Of a stretch of 40,337 bases of DNA, positions 7,245 through 14,907 are shown one piece after another. The notes under the pieces were generated by a model, which was not told where the DNA came from, ran no database searches, and saw only the letters and a list, made by a program, of their open reading frames with translations. The translations under genes and the position numbers were made by a program. This DNA is from Streptacidiphilus pinicola (lineage in GTDB: Bacteria > Actinomycetota > Actinomycetes > Streptomycetales > Streptomycetaceae). Numbering within the stretch: the first letter of the stretch is position 1; each line of letters opens with the position of its first letter. Where the stretch lies: NCBI RefSeq assembly GCF_003258295.1, contig NZ_QKYN01000016.1, forward strand, positions 1-40,337, in the 5' to 3' direction.

Positions 7245-8114
7245 TCACGCAGGGAACGCCAGCAGGTCGTCCGAGACCGGTGGGGTCAGACCCGCTGCCG
7301 CCGCGCGGGTGAGGAGGGCGCGGATCGCGGCGTAGCCGGCTTCGCCCAGGTCTTCGGTGAACTCGTTGACGTAGAGGGCGATGTGCCGGTCCGCCACCGA
7401 GGGGTCCATCTCCTGGGCGTGGGACATCACGTAGTCGCGCGAGAGCGCGGGCTCCGCCCACGCCGCGCGGACGCTGGCACGGATGGTGTCCGTCAGGGCT
7501 GCGAGTCGCTCCGCGCCGAGCGCGCGGCGCGCGATGATCGCGCCGAGCGGGATCGGCAGGCCGGTGGCGGACTCCCAGGCCTCGCCCATGTCGGCGAGGC
7601 AGCGCAGGCCGTAGTTCTGGTAGGTGAACCGCGCCTCGTGGATGACCAGGCCCGCGTCGACCTTGCCGTCGCGGACCGCCGGCATGATCTCGTGGAACGG
7701 CATCACCACGATGTCGCCGAGGCCGCCGGGGACGGCCTCCGCCGCCCAGAGGCGGAACAGCAGGTAGGCGGTGGAGCGCTCGCTGGGGACGGCGACCGTG
7801 CGGCCGCGCAGCGCGGCGGGCTCGGGGGAGGCGTCGGGGCCGACGAGGACCAGCGGGCCGCAGCCGCGGCCCAGCGCGCCGCCGGTGGGGAGCAGGGCGT
7901 ACTCGTCGAGGACCCACGGCAGCTGCGCGTAGGAGATCTTGAGGATGTCGAGCTCGCCGCGCTCGGCCTGGCCGTTGGTGACGTCGATGTCGGCGAAGGT
8001 GACCTCGGGCGGCACCGCCCCCGCGACCAGGCCGCTGGCCCAGGCGTGGAAGACGAAGGTGTCGTTCGGGCAGGGGGAGAAGGCGATGCTGAGTGCGCGG
8101 GAGGAAGAAGTCAC
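7245..8114 (-). CDS. mqnD: 1,4-dihydroxy-6-naphthoate synthase MqnD
   Basis: The 289-residue protein matches the MqnA/MqnD periplasmic-binding-protein-like fold. It opens with LSIAFSPCPNDTFVFHAWASG and contains DILKISYAQLPWVLDEY and the glycine-rich GRGCGPLVLVG, both typical of MqnD. It splits cyclic dehypoxanthine futalosine to 1,4-dihydroxy-6-naphthoate in the futalosine route to menaquinone, in the cytoplasm. The GTG start at 8112-8114 overlaps the mqnB stop by four nt (GTGA), implying translational coupling. It is the last gene of the minus-strand run MFS / DUF2771 / mqnB / mqnD, and the intergenic repeat follows. Confidence 0.95.
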   Translation of the reverse strand: MTSSSRALSIAFSPCPNDTFVFHAWASGLVAGAVPPEVTFADIDVTNGQAERGELDILKISYAQLPWVLDEYALLPTGGALGRGCGPLVLVGPDASPEPAALRGRTVAVPSERSTAYLLFRLWAAEAVPGGLGDIVVMPFHEIMPAVRDGKVDAGLVIHEARFTYQNYGLRCLADMGEAWESATGLPIPLGAIIARRALGAERLAALTDTIRASVRAAWAEPALSRDYVMSHAQEMDPSVADRHIALYVNEFTEDLGEAGYAAIRALLTRAAAAGLTPPVSDDLLAFPA

Positions 8115-8848
8115 CCGACCAGTGTCGCGTACCCGATGTGCTCGTGGGCGCGGGCCAGGGCGGCGAGCGCGTCACCGATGCGCCAGGCGGCGCGGTCGCG
8201 TGGGCCGACCGCGTTGGAGACGGTGCGCAGCTCCAGCACGGGGAGGCCGTGCGCGGCGGCCGCCTCGGCGACGCCGAAGCCTTCCATGGCCTCGGCCACC
8301 GCGCCGGGGTGACGCCGCAGCAGCTCCGCGGCGCGCTCCGCGCTGCCGGTGACGGTGGAGACCGTGAGCACCGGGCCGACGGCGGTCGGGACGCCGGCGG
8401 CGCGCAGCCGGCGGGCGGCCGGGTCGACGTGGGCGCAGGCGTGTCGGATCCGGCCGAAGCCCAGTTCGGTGACGTCGGCGAAGCCGTCCGGCGTCTCCGC
8501 GCCGAGGTCGGCGGCGACGATCGTCTCGGCGACGACGGCGGAGCCGATCGGCGCGACGGGCGCGAAGCCGCCCGCGATGCCGGAGGAGACCACGAGCCCG
8601 TACGGTGCCAGCGCGAGCGCCGTCGCGGTGGCGGCCGCGGCCGCGGCCGGGCCGACGCCACCGACCAGCACGTCCACCGGACCGACGGCGGTCAGGGCGT
8701 AGCCGCCGGGCAGCGTGCGGGCGACCTCACAAGCGTGCGGCAGGGCCGCGGACACACCACGCAGCACCGCCGCCGCTTCGGCAGCGACGGCGGTGACGAC
8801 GAGAACGCGGGACGAGGTCAGCTGGCGACCTTGAGCTGCAGCAGCCAC
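8111..8848 (-). CDS. mqnB: Futalosine hydrolase MqnB
   Basis: The 245-residue protein is a nucleoside phosphorylase-fold (PNP_UDP_1) hydrolase. Recognisable parts are VVSSGIAGGFAP (the glycine-rich base/ribose site), ETIVAADLGAETPDGF and EAMEGFGVAEAA, the last bearing the Met-Glu pair that contacts the ribose. It removes hypoxanthine from futalosine to give dehypoxanthine futalosine. The start is uncertain: a GTG at 8846-8848 overlaps the end of the DUF2771 gene by 31 bp, and the conserved part begins at about LTSSRVLVVTAV. It is coupled to mqnD through a GTGA overlap. Confidence 0.93.
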   Translation of the reverse strand: MAAAAQGRQLTSSRVLVVTAVAAEAAAVLRGVSAALPHACEVARTLPGGYALTAVGPVDVLVGGVGPAAAAAATATALALAPYGLVVSSGIAGGFAPVAPIGSAVVAETIVAADLGAETPDGFADVTELGFGRIRHACAHVDPAARRLRAAGVPTAVGPVLTVSTVTGSAERAAELLRRHPGAVAEAMEGFGVAEAAAAHGLPVLELRTVSNAVGPRDRAAWRIGDALAALARAHEHIGYATLVG

Positions 8849-9354
8849 TCGCCGTAGATGGTCTTGCCGTCCTTGTCCGTCTCCTGGATCAGCATCGGAC
8901 CGGAGTCGGAGGTGGTGGTCTGGCCGGTCTGCGGGTCCTGAGTCGTCAGCACCTGAGCGATCGGCAGCTGACCGGCGTAGGCGTTGGTCTGGTGCTGGAC
9001 CAGGACGCCGCCGGCGGTGCGGGCCACCCAGCCGTTCTTAGTGACGGGCTGGTCGACGTTGATGCCGAAGTTGCCGTTCAGGCCGGGCACGATCGCGGTC
9101 GGGATCTTCTTCGGGTCGCTCAGGGCCGCCTTGATGGCGGCGCCGCACTTGGTCTGGTCGGCCACGCTCAGGGCGTTGCCGCCCTTGTAGCAGTTGTCGA
9201 GCGGGGCGATCTGCGTCCAGTGGGAGCCGGCGACCACGGACACCCGGGCGACCGAGGGCGCGTAGTGGGCTGCGATCGGCAGCGTGATACCGAGCGTCGC
9301 GGCGCCCACGACGGCGACGGCTCCAAGGGCGGCGACTCCGCGGTTGAGACTCAT
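8818..9354 (-). CDS. DUF2771 family secreted or membrane-anchored protein
   Basis: The 178-residue protein starts with an N-terminal hydrophobic segment (residues about 7-30, VAALGAVAVVGAATLGITL) acting as signal or anchor. An extracytoplasmic domain follows, with a pair of cysteines (DNCYKGG and TKCGAA) that could form a disulfide. Length and pattern fit the actinobacterial DUF2771 family, whose function is unknown. It lies between the MFS transporter (27 nt upstream) and mqnB (overlapping), so it belongs to the menaquinone operon, though whether it contributes to the pathway is not known. Confidence 0.8.
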   Translation of the reverse strand: MSLNRGVAALGAVAVVGAATLGITLPIAAHYAPSVARVSVVAGSHWTQIAPLDNCYKGGNALSVADQTKCGAAIKAALSDPKKIPTAIVPGLNGNFGINVDQPVTKNGWVARTAGGVLVQHQTNAYAGQLPIAQVLTTQDPQTGQTTTSDSGPMLIQETDKDGKTIYGEWLLQLKVAS

Positions 9355-9381
9355 GGTGCTGAGGCTACCGTCCCGCGTCGA

Positions 9382-10761
9382 TCACGCCACGTCGGGGGCT
9401 GCCGTTGCGTGCCGGGGTCGCAGGGTGATCCTGGTCCGGACGGTCCACACCAGGGCCACCAGCATCATCCCCGTGGCCGTGGCCATGCCGACCTCGCCGA
9501 CCAGCGGCAGCACGATGCCGAGACCGCCGCCGATCACCCAGGTGAGCTGCACCACCGTCTCCGAACGGGCGAATGCCGAGGTCCGGACGGCTTCCGGCAC
9601 GTCGCGCTGGATCAGCGCGTCCAGGCCGACCTTGCCCATGCACTGGGCGAAGCCCGCGACGAAGGCGAGCAGCACCACCGTGAACGCGCCGTAGAAGAGC
9701 GCGGCCGCGAGCGAGGCGGCGAACGCCAGTACGACCATCAACGTGACGAGCGTCTCAGGGCCCTTGGTGCGCAGCCAGGCCCCGACCACCGTGCCCAGGG
9801 TGTTGCCGATGCCGAGCGCGGCGGCGACCAGGCCCAACGAGGCCGTCGCCGGCAGTCCGGCGAGCGGATGCTCGCGCACCAGGAAGGCCAGGAAGAAGGT
9901 CAGGAAGCCGAACAGCACGCGCAGCGCGCTCTCGGCTCCCAGCGCCAGCACGACGCCCGGCCCGACCGAGCGCAGGCCGACCTTGGTGCCGTCCGCGGGG
10001 GTGGCCTCCGCGTGCAGGACCGCGCGTTCCTCGCCCTTGGCCACGTCCACCGTGTGCGGCAGCGCGAAGGCGAGCCCCGCGCCCACGATGTAGATCAGGA
10101 ACGCGCCGCGCAGTGGCCAGTCCGGTCCGATCAGGTGCAGCAGCCCGCCGATCCCGGCCGCCACGCCGGTCGACAGCAGGCCCGCGAGCGAGACGCGGGA
10201 GTTCGCCTTCACCAGCGGCAGTTGCGGGGGTTTCAGCCGGGGCACGACGACGCTGCGGACGACCCCGTACGCCTTCGACGAGACCAGCACACCCAGCGCC
10301 AGCGGGTAGATCTGCAGCCCGGCGCCGGCGATCGAGCCCGCCATCATCCAGGCCAGCGCGGCCCGGGCCAGCAGGCTGCCGGCCATCGCGGCCCGGCGTC
10401 CGCTGGGGATCTTGTCCAGCATCGGCCCGATGATCGGCGCCAGCAGGATGAAGGGCGCCATGGTGATCAGCAGGTAGAGCGCGACGCGCCCGCGCGCCTC
10501 GTGCGTCGGCACCGAGAAGAAGATCGTGGACGCCAGGGCCACCGTGATCATCATGTCGCCGGCCGAGTTCACCGCGTGCAGCTCGATCAGCTTGGCCAGG
10601 CCCGACTCGCCCGCCCCCTCGGCGGAGGTGGCCCGCCGGATCCGGCGCCCGGTCGCGTTCGCGACCTTGCCGGTGCGCACCGCGGCAGCGGAGGTGAACC
10701 GGTGCACGGCGGACGCCGCGCGCCGGGTCCTGCCCACACCAGCCTCGGCCATATCTCCCAT
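9382..10761 (-). CDS. MFS transporter
   Basis: The 459-residue protein has ten to twelve hydrophobic helices and the loop 2-3 type motif GPMLDKIPSGRRAAM between early helices, a variant of the MFS motif A. The N-terminal 30 residues (MGDMAEAGVGRTRRAASAV) are polar. The substrate is unknown. It heads the minus-strand operon containing DUF2771, mqnB and mqnD. The ATG at 10759-10761 is chosen; a second ATG nine nt inside is possible, while the frame upstream reads unlike protein. It is divergent from the DUF3027 gene across 195 bp. Confidence 0.8.
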   Translation of the reverse strand: MGDMAEAGVGRTRRAASAVHRFTSAAAVRTGKVANATGRRIRRATSAEGAGESGLAKLIELHAVNSAGDMMITVALASTIFFSVPTHEARGRVALYLLITMAPFILLAPIIGPMLDKIPSGRRAAMAGSLLARAALAWMMAGSIAGAGLQIYPLALGVLVSSKAYGVVRSVVVPRLKPPQLPLVKANSRVSLAGLLSTGVAAGIGGLLHLIGPDWPLRGAFLIYIVGAGLAFALPHTVDVAKGEERAVLHAEATPADGTKVGLRSVGPGVVLALGAESALRVLFGFLTFFLAFLVREHPLAGLPATASLGLVAAALGIGNTLGTVVGAWLRTKGPETLVTLMVVLAFAASLAAALFYGAFTVVLLAFVAGFAQCMGKVGLDALIQRDVPEAVRTSAFARSETVVQLTWVIGGGLGIVLPLVGEVGMATATGMMLVALVWTVRTRITLRPRHATAAPDVA

Positions 10762-10844
10762 GGTGCACGACGGGAAAGAGATCGTTGGGTACTTGGCACG
10801 GTAGTTTCGGCGGGTTCCGCGTCCGCGCGGGACAGGCGGGAGGC

Positions 10845-10871
10845 CGGTCGGCAAGAATGGGAGTCCGACCG
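10845..10871. promoter_or_regulatory. Inverted repeat in the divergent MFS/DUF3027 promoter region
   Basis: CGGTCGG (10845-10851) and CCGACCG (10865-10871) are perfect seven-base arms 13 nt apart, in the 195-bp spacer between divergent genes. It may be a regulator-binding site, but arms of this length occur by chance in GC-rich DNA. Confidence 0.3.
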
Positions 10872-10956
10872 TTACCGCGCGCAGTTCGCCGCGTCGGCGG
10901 TGGCGCGGATGATGTGGTTATGGCCGCGAGGATGGTTGGGAGAGAATCAGTCCGTG

Positions 10957-11883
10957 ATGAGTGCTGCGACGACGACGCGAAGCCGTACCCCTGACCGCCT
11001 GTGCGCCGAGGCCGTGGAGTTCGCCCTGCACGCGGCAGTCGAGGCCGTCGGCGAGTCCGCGGTCGGCGAGCACCTCGGCATCGACGTGGAGGGCGACCGG
11101 GTCGTCACCCACTACTTCGCCACGACCGAGAAGGCCTACCGGGGCTGGCGCTGGGCCGTCACGGTGACCCGCGCCGCGCGCGCCAAGCAGGTCACCCTCG
11201 ACGAGACGGTGCTGCTGCCCGGTCAGGAGGCGCTGATCGCGCCGGAGTGGGTGCCGTGGAGCGAGCGGCTGCGCCCCGGCGACCTCGGCCCCGGCGACCT
11301 GCTGCCCACCGAGGCCGACGACCTGCGCCTGGAGCCGGGCTACTCCGGCGACGACGAGCCCGCGCCGAACTCCGCGCTGGCGGAGGACCGTCTCTCCGGC
11401 ATCGCCGGCGAGGACGTCGCGATCGAGCCGAGCGGCGAGGCTGTCGCCGTCGCGCCGGAGAACGAGCGGGCGCAGATCGCGTCCGTCGCGGACGAGCTCG
11501 GCATGGGCCGTGCCCGGGTCCTGAGCAGACTCGGCCTCAACCTGGCCGCGGACCGCTGGGAGAAGGAGTTCGGCGCGCACTCGCCGATGGCACAGGCGGC
11601 TCCGGCGCCGTGCGTCTCCTGCGGCTTCATGGTTCCGCTGGGCGGCTCGCTGAGCCAGGCCTTCGGCGTCTGCTCGAACGAGTTCAGCCCCGCGGACGGC
11701 CGGCTCGTCTCGCTGGCCTACGGCTGCGGCGCGCACTCCGAGGCGGCGGTCATGCCCGCCCCGACGGTCCCGGCCGCGCCGGTCCTCGACGAGTTCAGCC
11801 TCGAACCGCTCCCGCTCCACCCGGACCGCACCGGCGGCTCCGTCGAGGAGAGCACGCCTGCCGAGGAGCTGGGTCACAGCTGA
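10957..11883 (+). CDS. DUF3027 domain-containing protein
   Basis: The 308-residue protein begins MSAATTTRSRTPDRLCAEAVEFALHAAVE, with the conserved core HYFATTEKAYRGWRWAVTVTRA and VLLPGQEALIAPEWVPWSERLRPGDLGPGD that identify the actinobacterial DUF3027 family. Its C-terminal third holds a possible zinc site (CVSCGF, later VCSNEFSPADG and GCGAHSEA). An acidic, poorly ordered segment separates the two. The function is unknown; the gene is usually found beside the cold-shock and menaquinone genes in Streptomyces. The start is ATG 10957, with an in-frame GTG immediately before; GGGAGAG lies about 12 nt upstream. Confidence 0.85.
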   Translation: MSAATTTRSRTPDRLCAEAVEFALHAAVEAVGESAVGEHLGIDVEGDRVVTHYFATTEKAYRGWRWAVTVTRAARAKQVTLDETVLLPGQEALIAPEWVPWSERLRPGDLGPGDLLPTEADDLRLEPGYSGDDEPAPNSALAEDRLSGIAGEDVAIEPSGEAVAVAPENERAQIASVADELGMGRARVLSRLGLNLAADRWEKEFGAHSPMAQAAPAPCVSCGFMVPLGGSLSQAFGVCSNEFSPADGRLVSLAYGCGAHSEAAVMPAPTVPAAPVLDEFSLEPLPLHPDRTGGSVEESTPAEELGHS

Positions 11884-11886
11884 CCT

Positions 11887-11991
11887 CAGGGGCGCGGCGA
11901 ACTGCGCGAGCAACCCCCCGAGGCGGATGGCCCTGTCCGCTCGGGAACTCGAGGCCGTGGGTGGCTTGTCGCGCAGTTCCTCGCGCCCCTG
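11887..11991. repeat. Streptomyces intergenic inverted repeat, copy 2
   Basis: The arms at 11887-11915 (CAGGGGCGCGGCGAACTGCG and on to GAGCAACC) and 11960-11991 (GGTGGCTTGTCGCGCAGTTC and on to CGCGCCCCTG) are near-perfect inverted copies around a 44-nt centre. The element lies between the convergent DUF3027 and oxygenase genes, consistent with a bidirectional terminator. Confidence 0.7.
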
Positions 11992-12001
11992 GATGGTGCA
12001 A

Positions 12002-12946
12002 CTAAACGGTGATCGCCTCCAGCTTGGACCGTAGGTAGTCCGAGGAGTCCACCGCCGGGTAGGCGATCGGGCCGGCCACCGGGGAGACGGTGGTGTGGGG
12101 GTCGCACTCGTAGAAGAAGACCAGCGACATCAGGTCCTCCTCCGGGGCGTCGGGGGACGGCGGGAGGACGCGGTGGCGGCCGGACCGCCAGCGGTCGCCG
12201 GTCCAGCGGGCCATCAGGTCGCCGATGTTGACGGTGAGGGCGTCCGGGACGAAAGGCGCGTCGACCCAGCCCTCGCCGGGGATGTCGACCTGGAGGCCGC
12301 CGAGGCCGGGCTCGCGGTCCAGCAGGGTGACGGTGCCGAAATCCGTGTGGGGGCCGATACGGAACTGGCCGGGTTCCGGGGCGCCGACCACGGAGACGCC
12401 GGGGTACCAGTTGATGTTCAGCGTGTAGGTGGGGTGCCCGGTGTGGGCCGTGAAGAACGACACGCCCTGGCCGAGCGCCGCGCCCAGCAGCCGCAGGATC
12501 TCGTCCGACAGGGTCCGCATCCGGGCCAGGTAGGACTCGACGGCCGGCTGCAGCGTGGGGGCCTCCGCCGAGGGCCAGCGGTTGGGGCGGAACCAGAAGG
12601 CGTCGATCTCGGAGTCGCCGCTCGGGGTCTCCGCGCCGACCGTCCAGGACTCCTTCAGGTCCGGCGGCGTGACCGTGCCCTCCGCGTAGGCGTTGGCCTC
12701 CGCGCCCTTGGCCAGCCAGCCGCGACCTCCGACGCGGACGGAGTAACGCCGCTTCGCGGCGAGAGGCAGGGCGAAGAACTCCCGCGCCGCCGCGCGGACC
12801 GCGGCGCGCTCCGCCGAGGTGACGCCGTGACCGGTGACCAGCAGGAAGCCCGCCTCCTGCAGCGCGGCGTCGACCGCCGCCGCCGTCGCGGCCCGCTCGG
12901 CAGCCGTGCCCGTGAGCCAGGGGCCGAGGTCGATGGTGGGGATCAT
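12002..12946 (-). CDS. 2-oxoglutarate/Fe(II)-dependent oxygenase (isopenicillin N synthase family)
   Basis: The 314-residue protein has the N-terminal DIOX_N segment (IPTIDLGPWLTG, then GFLLVTGHGV). Its double-stranded beta-helix core carries the iron ligands His-x-Asp in GPHTDFGTVTLL near residue 200 and a distal His in SGRHRVLPP near residue 253, whose neighbouring Arg fits the 2-oxoglutarate site. Such enzymes hydroxylate or desaturate small molecules. The start ATG at 12944-12946 overlaps the deaminase stop (ATGA), so it is the third gene of the permease-deaminase operon. This context suggests a pyrimidine base or related compound as substrate, by analogy with thymine hydroxylases, but that is inference. 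Confidence 0.85.
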   Translation of the reverse strand: MIPTIDLGPWLTGTAAERAATAAAVDAALQEAGFLLVTGHGVTSAERAAVRAAAREFFALPLAAKRRYSVRVGGRGWLAKGAEANAYAEGTVTPPDLKESWTVGAETPSGDSEIDAFWFRPNRWPSAEAPTLQPAVESYLARMRTLSDEILRLLGAALGQGVSFFTAHTGHPTYTLNINWYPGVSVVGAPEPGQFRIGPHTDFGTVTLLDREPGLGGLQVDIPGEGWVDAPFVPDALTVNIGDLMARWTGDRWRSGRHRVLPPSPDAPEEDLMSLVFFYECDPHTTVSPVAGPIAYPAVDSSDYLRSKLEAITV

Positions 12947-13392
12947 GCGCCGATGTCCTCGTTCCACAGGTCGGGGTGCTCGCGGATGAACTCCGACATC
13001 ATCCGTACGCACGCGGGGTCGTCCAGCAGCACGATCCGCACGCCGTGCTCGGCGAGCCAGTCGTGGCCGCCGTGGAAGGTGGCGGCCTCGCCGACGACGA
13101 CCCGGCCGATGCCGAACTGCCGCACCAGGCCCGAGCAGTACCAGCAGGGGGAGAGCGTCGTCACCATCGTGGTGCGGCCGTAGCCACGCAGGCGGCCCGC
13201 CGCGCGGAACGCGGCGGTCTCGGCGTGCATGGAGGGGTCGCCGTCCTGGACGCGCCGGTTGTGGCCGGAGCCCAGCAGTTCGCCGTCGGGACCGAAGAGC
13301 GCGGCGCCGATGGGGATGCCGCCCTCGGCGAGGCCGCGCTGGGCCTCGCCGACGGCGACGGAGAGCATCGAGGGGTAGTCGAGGGAGGGCAT
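12943..13392 (-). CDS. Nucleoside/cytosine deaminase (CDA fold)
   Basis: The 149-residue protein has the zinc site of the cytidine deaminase-like superfamily: His56-Ala-Glu58 (HAE) and Pro82-Cys83-x-x-Cys86 (PCWYC). Length and sequence resemble yeast-type cytosine deaminase and tRNA-adenosine deaminase-like proteins rather than the large amidohydrolase CodA. Next to a purine-cytosine permease, cytosine to uracil conversion is the natural guess, though other amino-bases are possible. The ATG at 13390-13392 lies four nt after the permease stop, and its own stop overlaps the oxygenase start. Confidence 0.85.
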   Translation of the reverse strand: MPSLDYPSMLSVAVGEAQRGLAEGGIPIGAALFGPDGELLGSGHNRRVQDGDPSMHAETAAFRAAGRLRGYGRTTMVTTLSPCWYCSGLVRQFGIGRVVVGEAATFHGGHDWLAEHGVRIVLLDDPACVRMMSEFIREHPDLWNEDIGA

Positions 13393-13396
13393 GTGC

Positions 13397-14800
13397 TTAC
13401 GATGCCTCGGCGAGCCCGGTCCGAACCGGCCCCAATGCGGGAACCGCCCGGAGCGCCGCGTAGACCAGACCCGCGATCAGGAACCCGGCCAGGAAGGCGA
13501 TGTCGCCGATCTGCGGGAGGTGACGGGCGACCAGTCCGGTGTACTCCGTCTGGTTCGAGAAGAGCCACACGCCCAGCCCCGTGCCGACGGCCATGGCGAC
13601 CGGTCCGGCCCAGTTGCTGAACCGGGGGTCCGCCAGATCCGCCCCGACCGCCGCGTCGTCCTGCCCGCGCCGGTACCACCGGTCCAGGAAGACGACCGCC
13701 AGCCACGGGCCGATCCAGTAGGTGATGACGAGCAGGAAGTCGGTGTACTTCGCGCCCGAGTCGTGCAGGCCCGACCAGGCCACCGCGGTGCCGGCGACGC
13801 CGAAGACCAGGGCGACGGTGGCCCGCCGTACCGCCGCCGGAAGCCGGATGCCCATCGCGACGAAGGACAGCGCGCCGGAGTAGATGTTCAGCGCGTTCGC
13901 GGCGACGCCGCCCACCGCGATCGCCAGCAGCGTGAGGTCCCCGAGCCAGCCGGGCAGCGGGTGGACGAAGGCGGCGGTCGGGGTCAGTCCGGACGGCACG
14001 GTGATGGTCACCGAGGCCGCGCCGACGACCTCCAGCAGCACGCAGGACCAGAACACGCCGACGGCGGGCCACAGGCCGACCTGCCATCGCGGCGTCGACG
14101 CGGGCAGGTAGCGGGTGTAGTCGGAGCCGTAGGGCGTCCAGCCGGCGGCGTAGCCGAAGGCGGCGCCGGCCGTGAGCAGGAAGGCGCCGGGGAAGGCGTG
14201 CGCGCCGTTCGCCGTGGCCAGGTGTGCCTTGGAGAGGATGACGGCCGAGGCGACCAGGAAGACCACCGTCAACGCGGGGAAGGTGTATCTCTCCGCCGTG
14301 TGGATGAAGTTGTGGCCGAGGAAGGCGATGGCGATCTGCAGCACGGCGACCAGGAACAGGCAGAGCAGCACCGGCCAGCCCGTCAGCGTGCTGAGCGCGT
14401 ACGCGGCGCTGACGCTGTTGACGGCGAACCAGCCGATCCCGGCGGTCAGGGCGTTCAGCCCGGCGGGCAGGGCGTTGCCGCGGAACCCGAAGGCGGTGCG
14501 GCCGGCGACCATCTGCGGCACGCCGAAGCGGGGGCCGGCCAGGCCGAGGAAGCCGTGTGCGACGGAGCCCAGCGCGGTGCCGAGGACGATGGCCAGGGCG
14601 GCCGACCAGAAGTCCAGGCCGAAGACGCCGACGCCGAGCACGCCGACGAAGACGGTGGCGAACTCCATGTTGGGGGAGGTCCAGGTCCACAGCAGGCCCA
14701 GTGGGCGGCCGTGGCGTGCGGAGGCGGGAACGGGCTCGGCGCCGGTGGGTTCGACGGCGAGGACGTGGTCGCCGTAGGCGGTGATCCGGTCGGTGGTCAT
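13397..14800 (-). CDS. Purine-cytosine permease family transporter (NCS1, CodB-like)
   Basis: The 467-residue protein has about twelve transmembrane helices and NCS1 landmarks such as LLWTWTSPNMEFATVFVGVL in helix 1, PQMVAGRTAFGFRGNALPAG and GIGWFAVNSVSAAYAL. The family imports nucleobases by Na+ or H+ coupling. It is the first gene of the operon that continues with the deaminase and the oxygenase. The ATG at 14798-14800 is chosen because family proteins start shortly before the first helix; the frame is open further upstream through a palindromic operator candidate, which is unlikely to be coding. The exact nucleobase is inferred from the deaminase. Confidence 0.85.
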   Translation of the reverse strand: MTTDRITAYGDHVLAVEPTGAEPVPASARHGRPLGLLWTWTSPNMEFATVFVGVLGVGVFGLDFWSAALAIVLGTALGSVAHGFLGLAGPRFGVPQMVAGRTAFGFRGNALPAGLNALTAGIGWFAVNSVSAAYALSTLTGWPVLLCLFLVAVLQIAIAFLGHNFIHTAERYTFPALTVVFLVASAVILSKAHLATANGAHAFPGAFLLTAGAAFGYAAGWTPYGSDYTRYLPASTPRWQVGLWPAVGVFWSCVLLEVVGAASVTITVPSGLTPTAAFVHPLPGWLGDLTLLAIAVGGVAANALNIYSGALSFVAMGIRLPAAVRRATVALVFGVAGTAVAWSGLHDSGAKYTDFLLVITYWIGPWLAVVFLDRWYRRGQDDAAVGADLADPRFSNWAGPVAMAVGTGLGVWLFSNQTEYTGLVARHLPQIGDIAFLAGFLIAGLVYAALRAVPALGPVRTGLAEAS

Positions 14801-14831
14801 GCCCGGCAGTGTCGGGGCGCCGCGAACGCCT

Positions 14832-14857
14832 GTAAATGCACGAAACAAAGCATTTAC
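14832..14857. promoter_or_regulatory. Palindromic operator candidate of the permease-deaminase-oxygenase operon
   Basis: GTAAATGC (14832-14839) and GCATTTAC (14850-14857) are perfect eight-base arms ten nt apart. They are AT-rich against a background of over 70 percent GC and lie 32 nt upstream of the permease start, in the spacer shared with the divergent UbiD gene. This is the size and symmetry of a dimeric repressor site (GntR or TetR type). No regulator gene is adjacent. Confidence 0.5.
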
Positions 14858-14894
14858 GCCCGCCCCCGCAATCAGTGATCGCGGACCCGTGACG

Positions 14895-14900
14895 GATACT
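14895..14900 (+). promoter_or_regulatory. -10 box (GATACT) of the UbiD-family gene
   Basis: GATACT ends seven nt before the ATG at 14908 and no Shine-Dalgarno is visible, which suggests a leaderless or nearly leaderless transcript. Confidence 0.38.
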
Positions 14901-14907
14901 GAGCGCT

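Noticed and set aside
8992-10950. Long plus-strand frame leading into the DUF3027 gene
   Set aside because: The upstream part lies opposite the DUF2771 and MFS genes and reads as Arg/Gln/His-rich noise. Only the part from 10957 matches a family.
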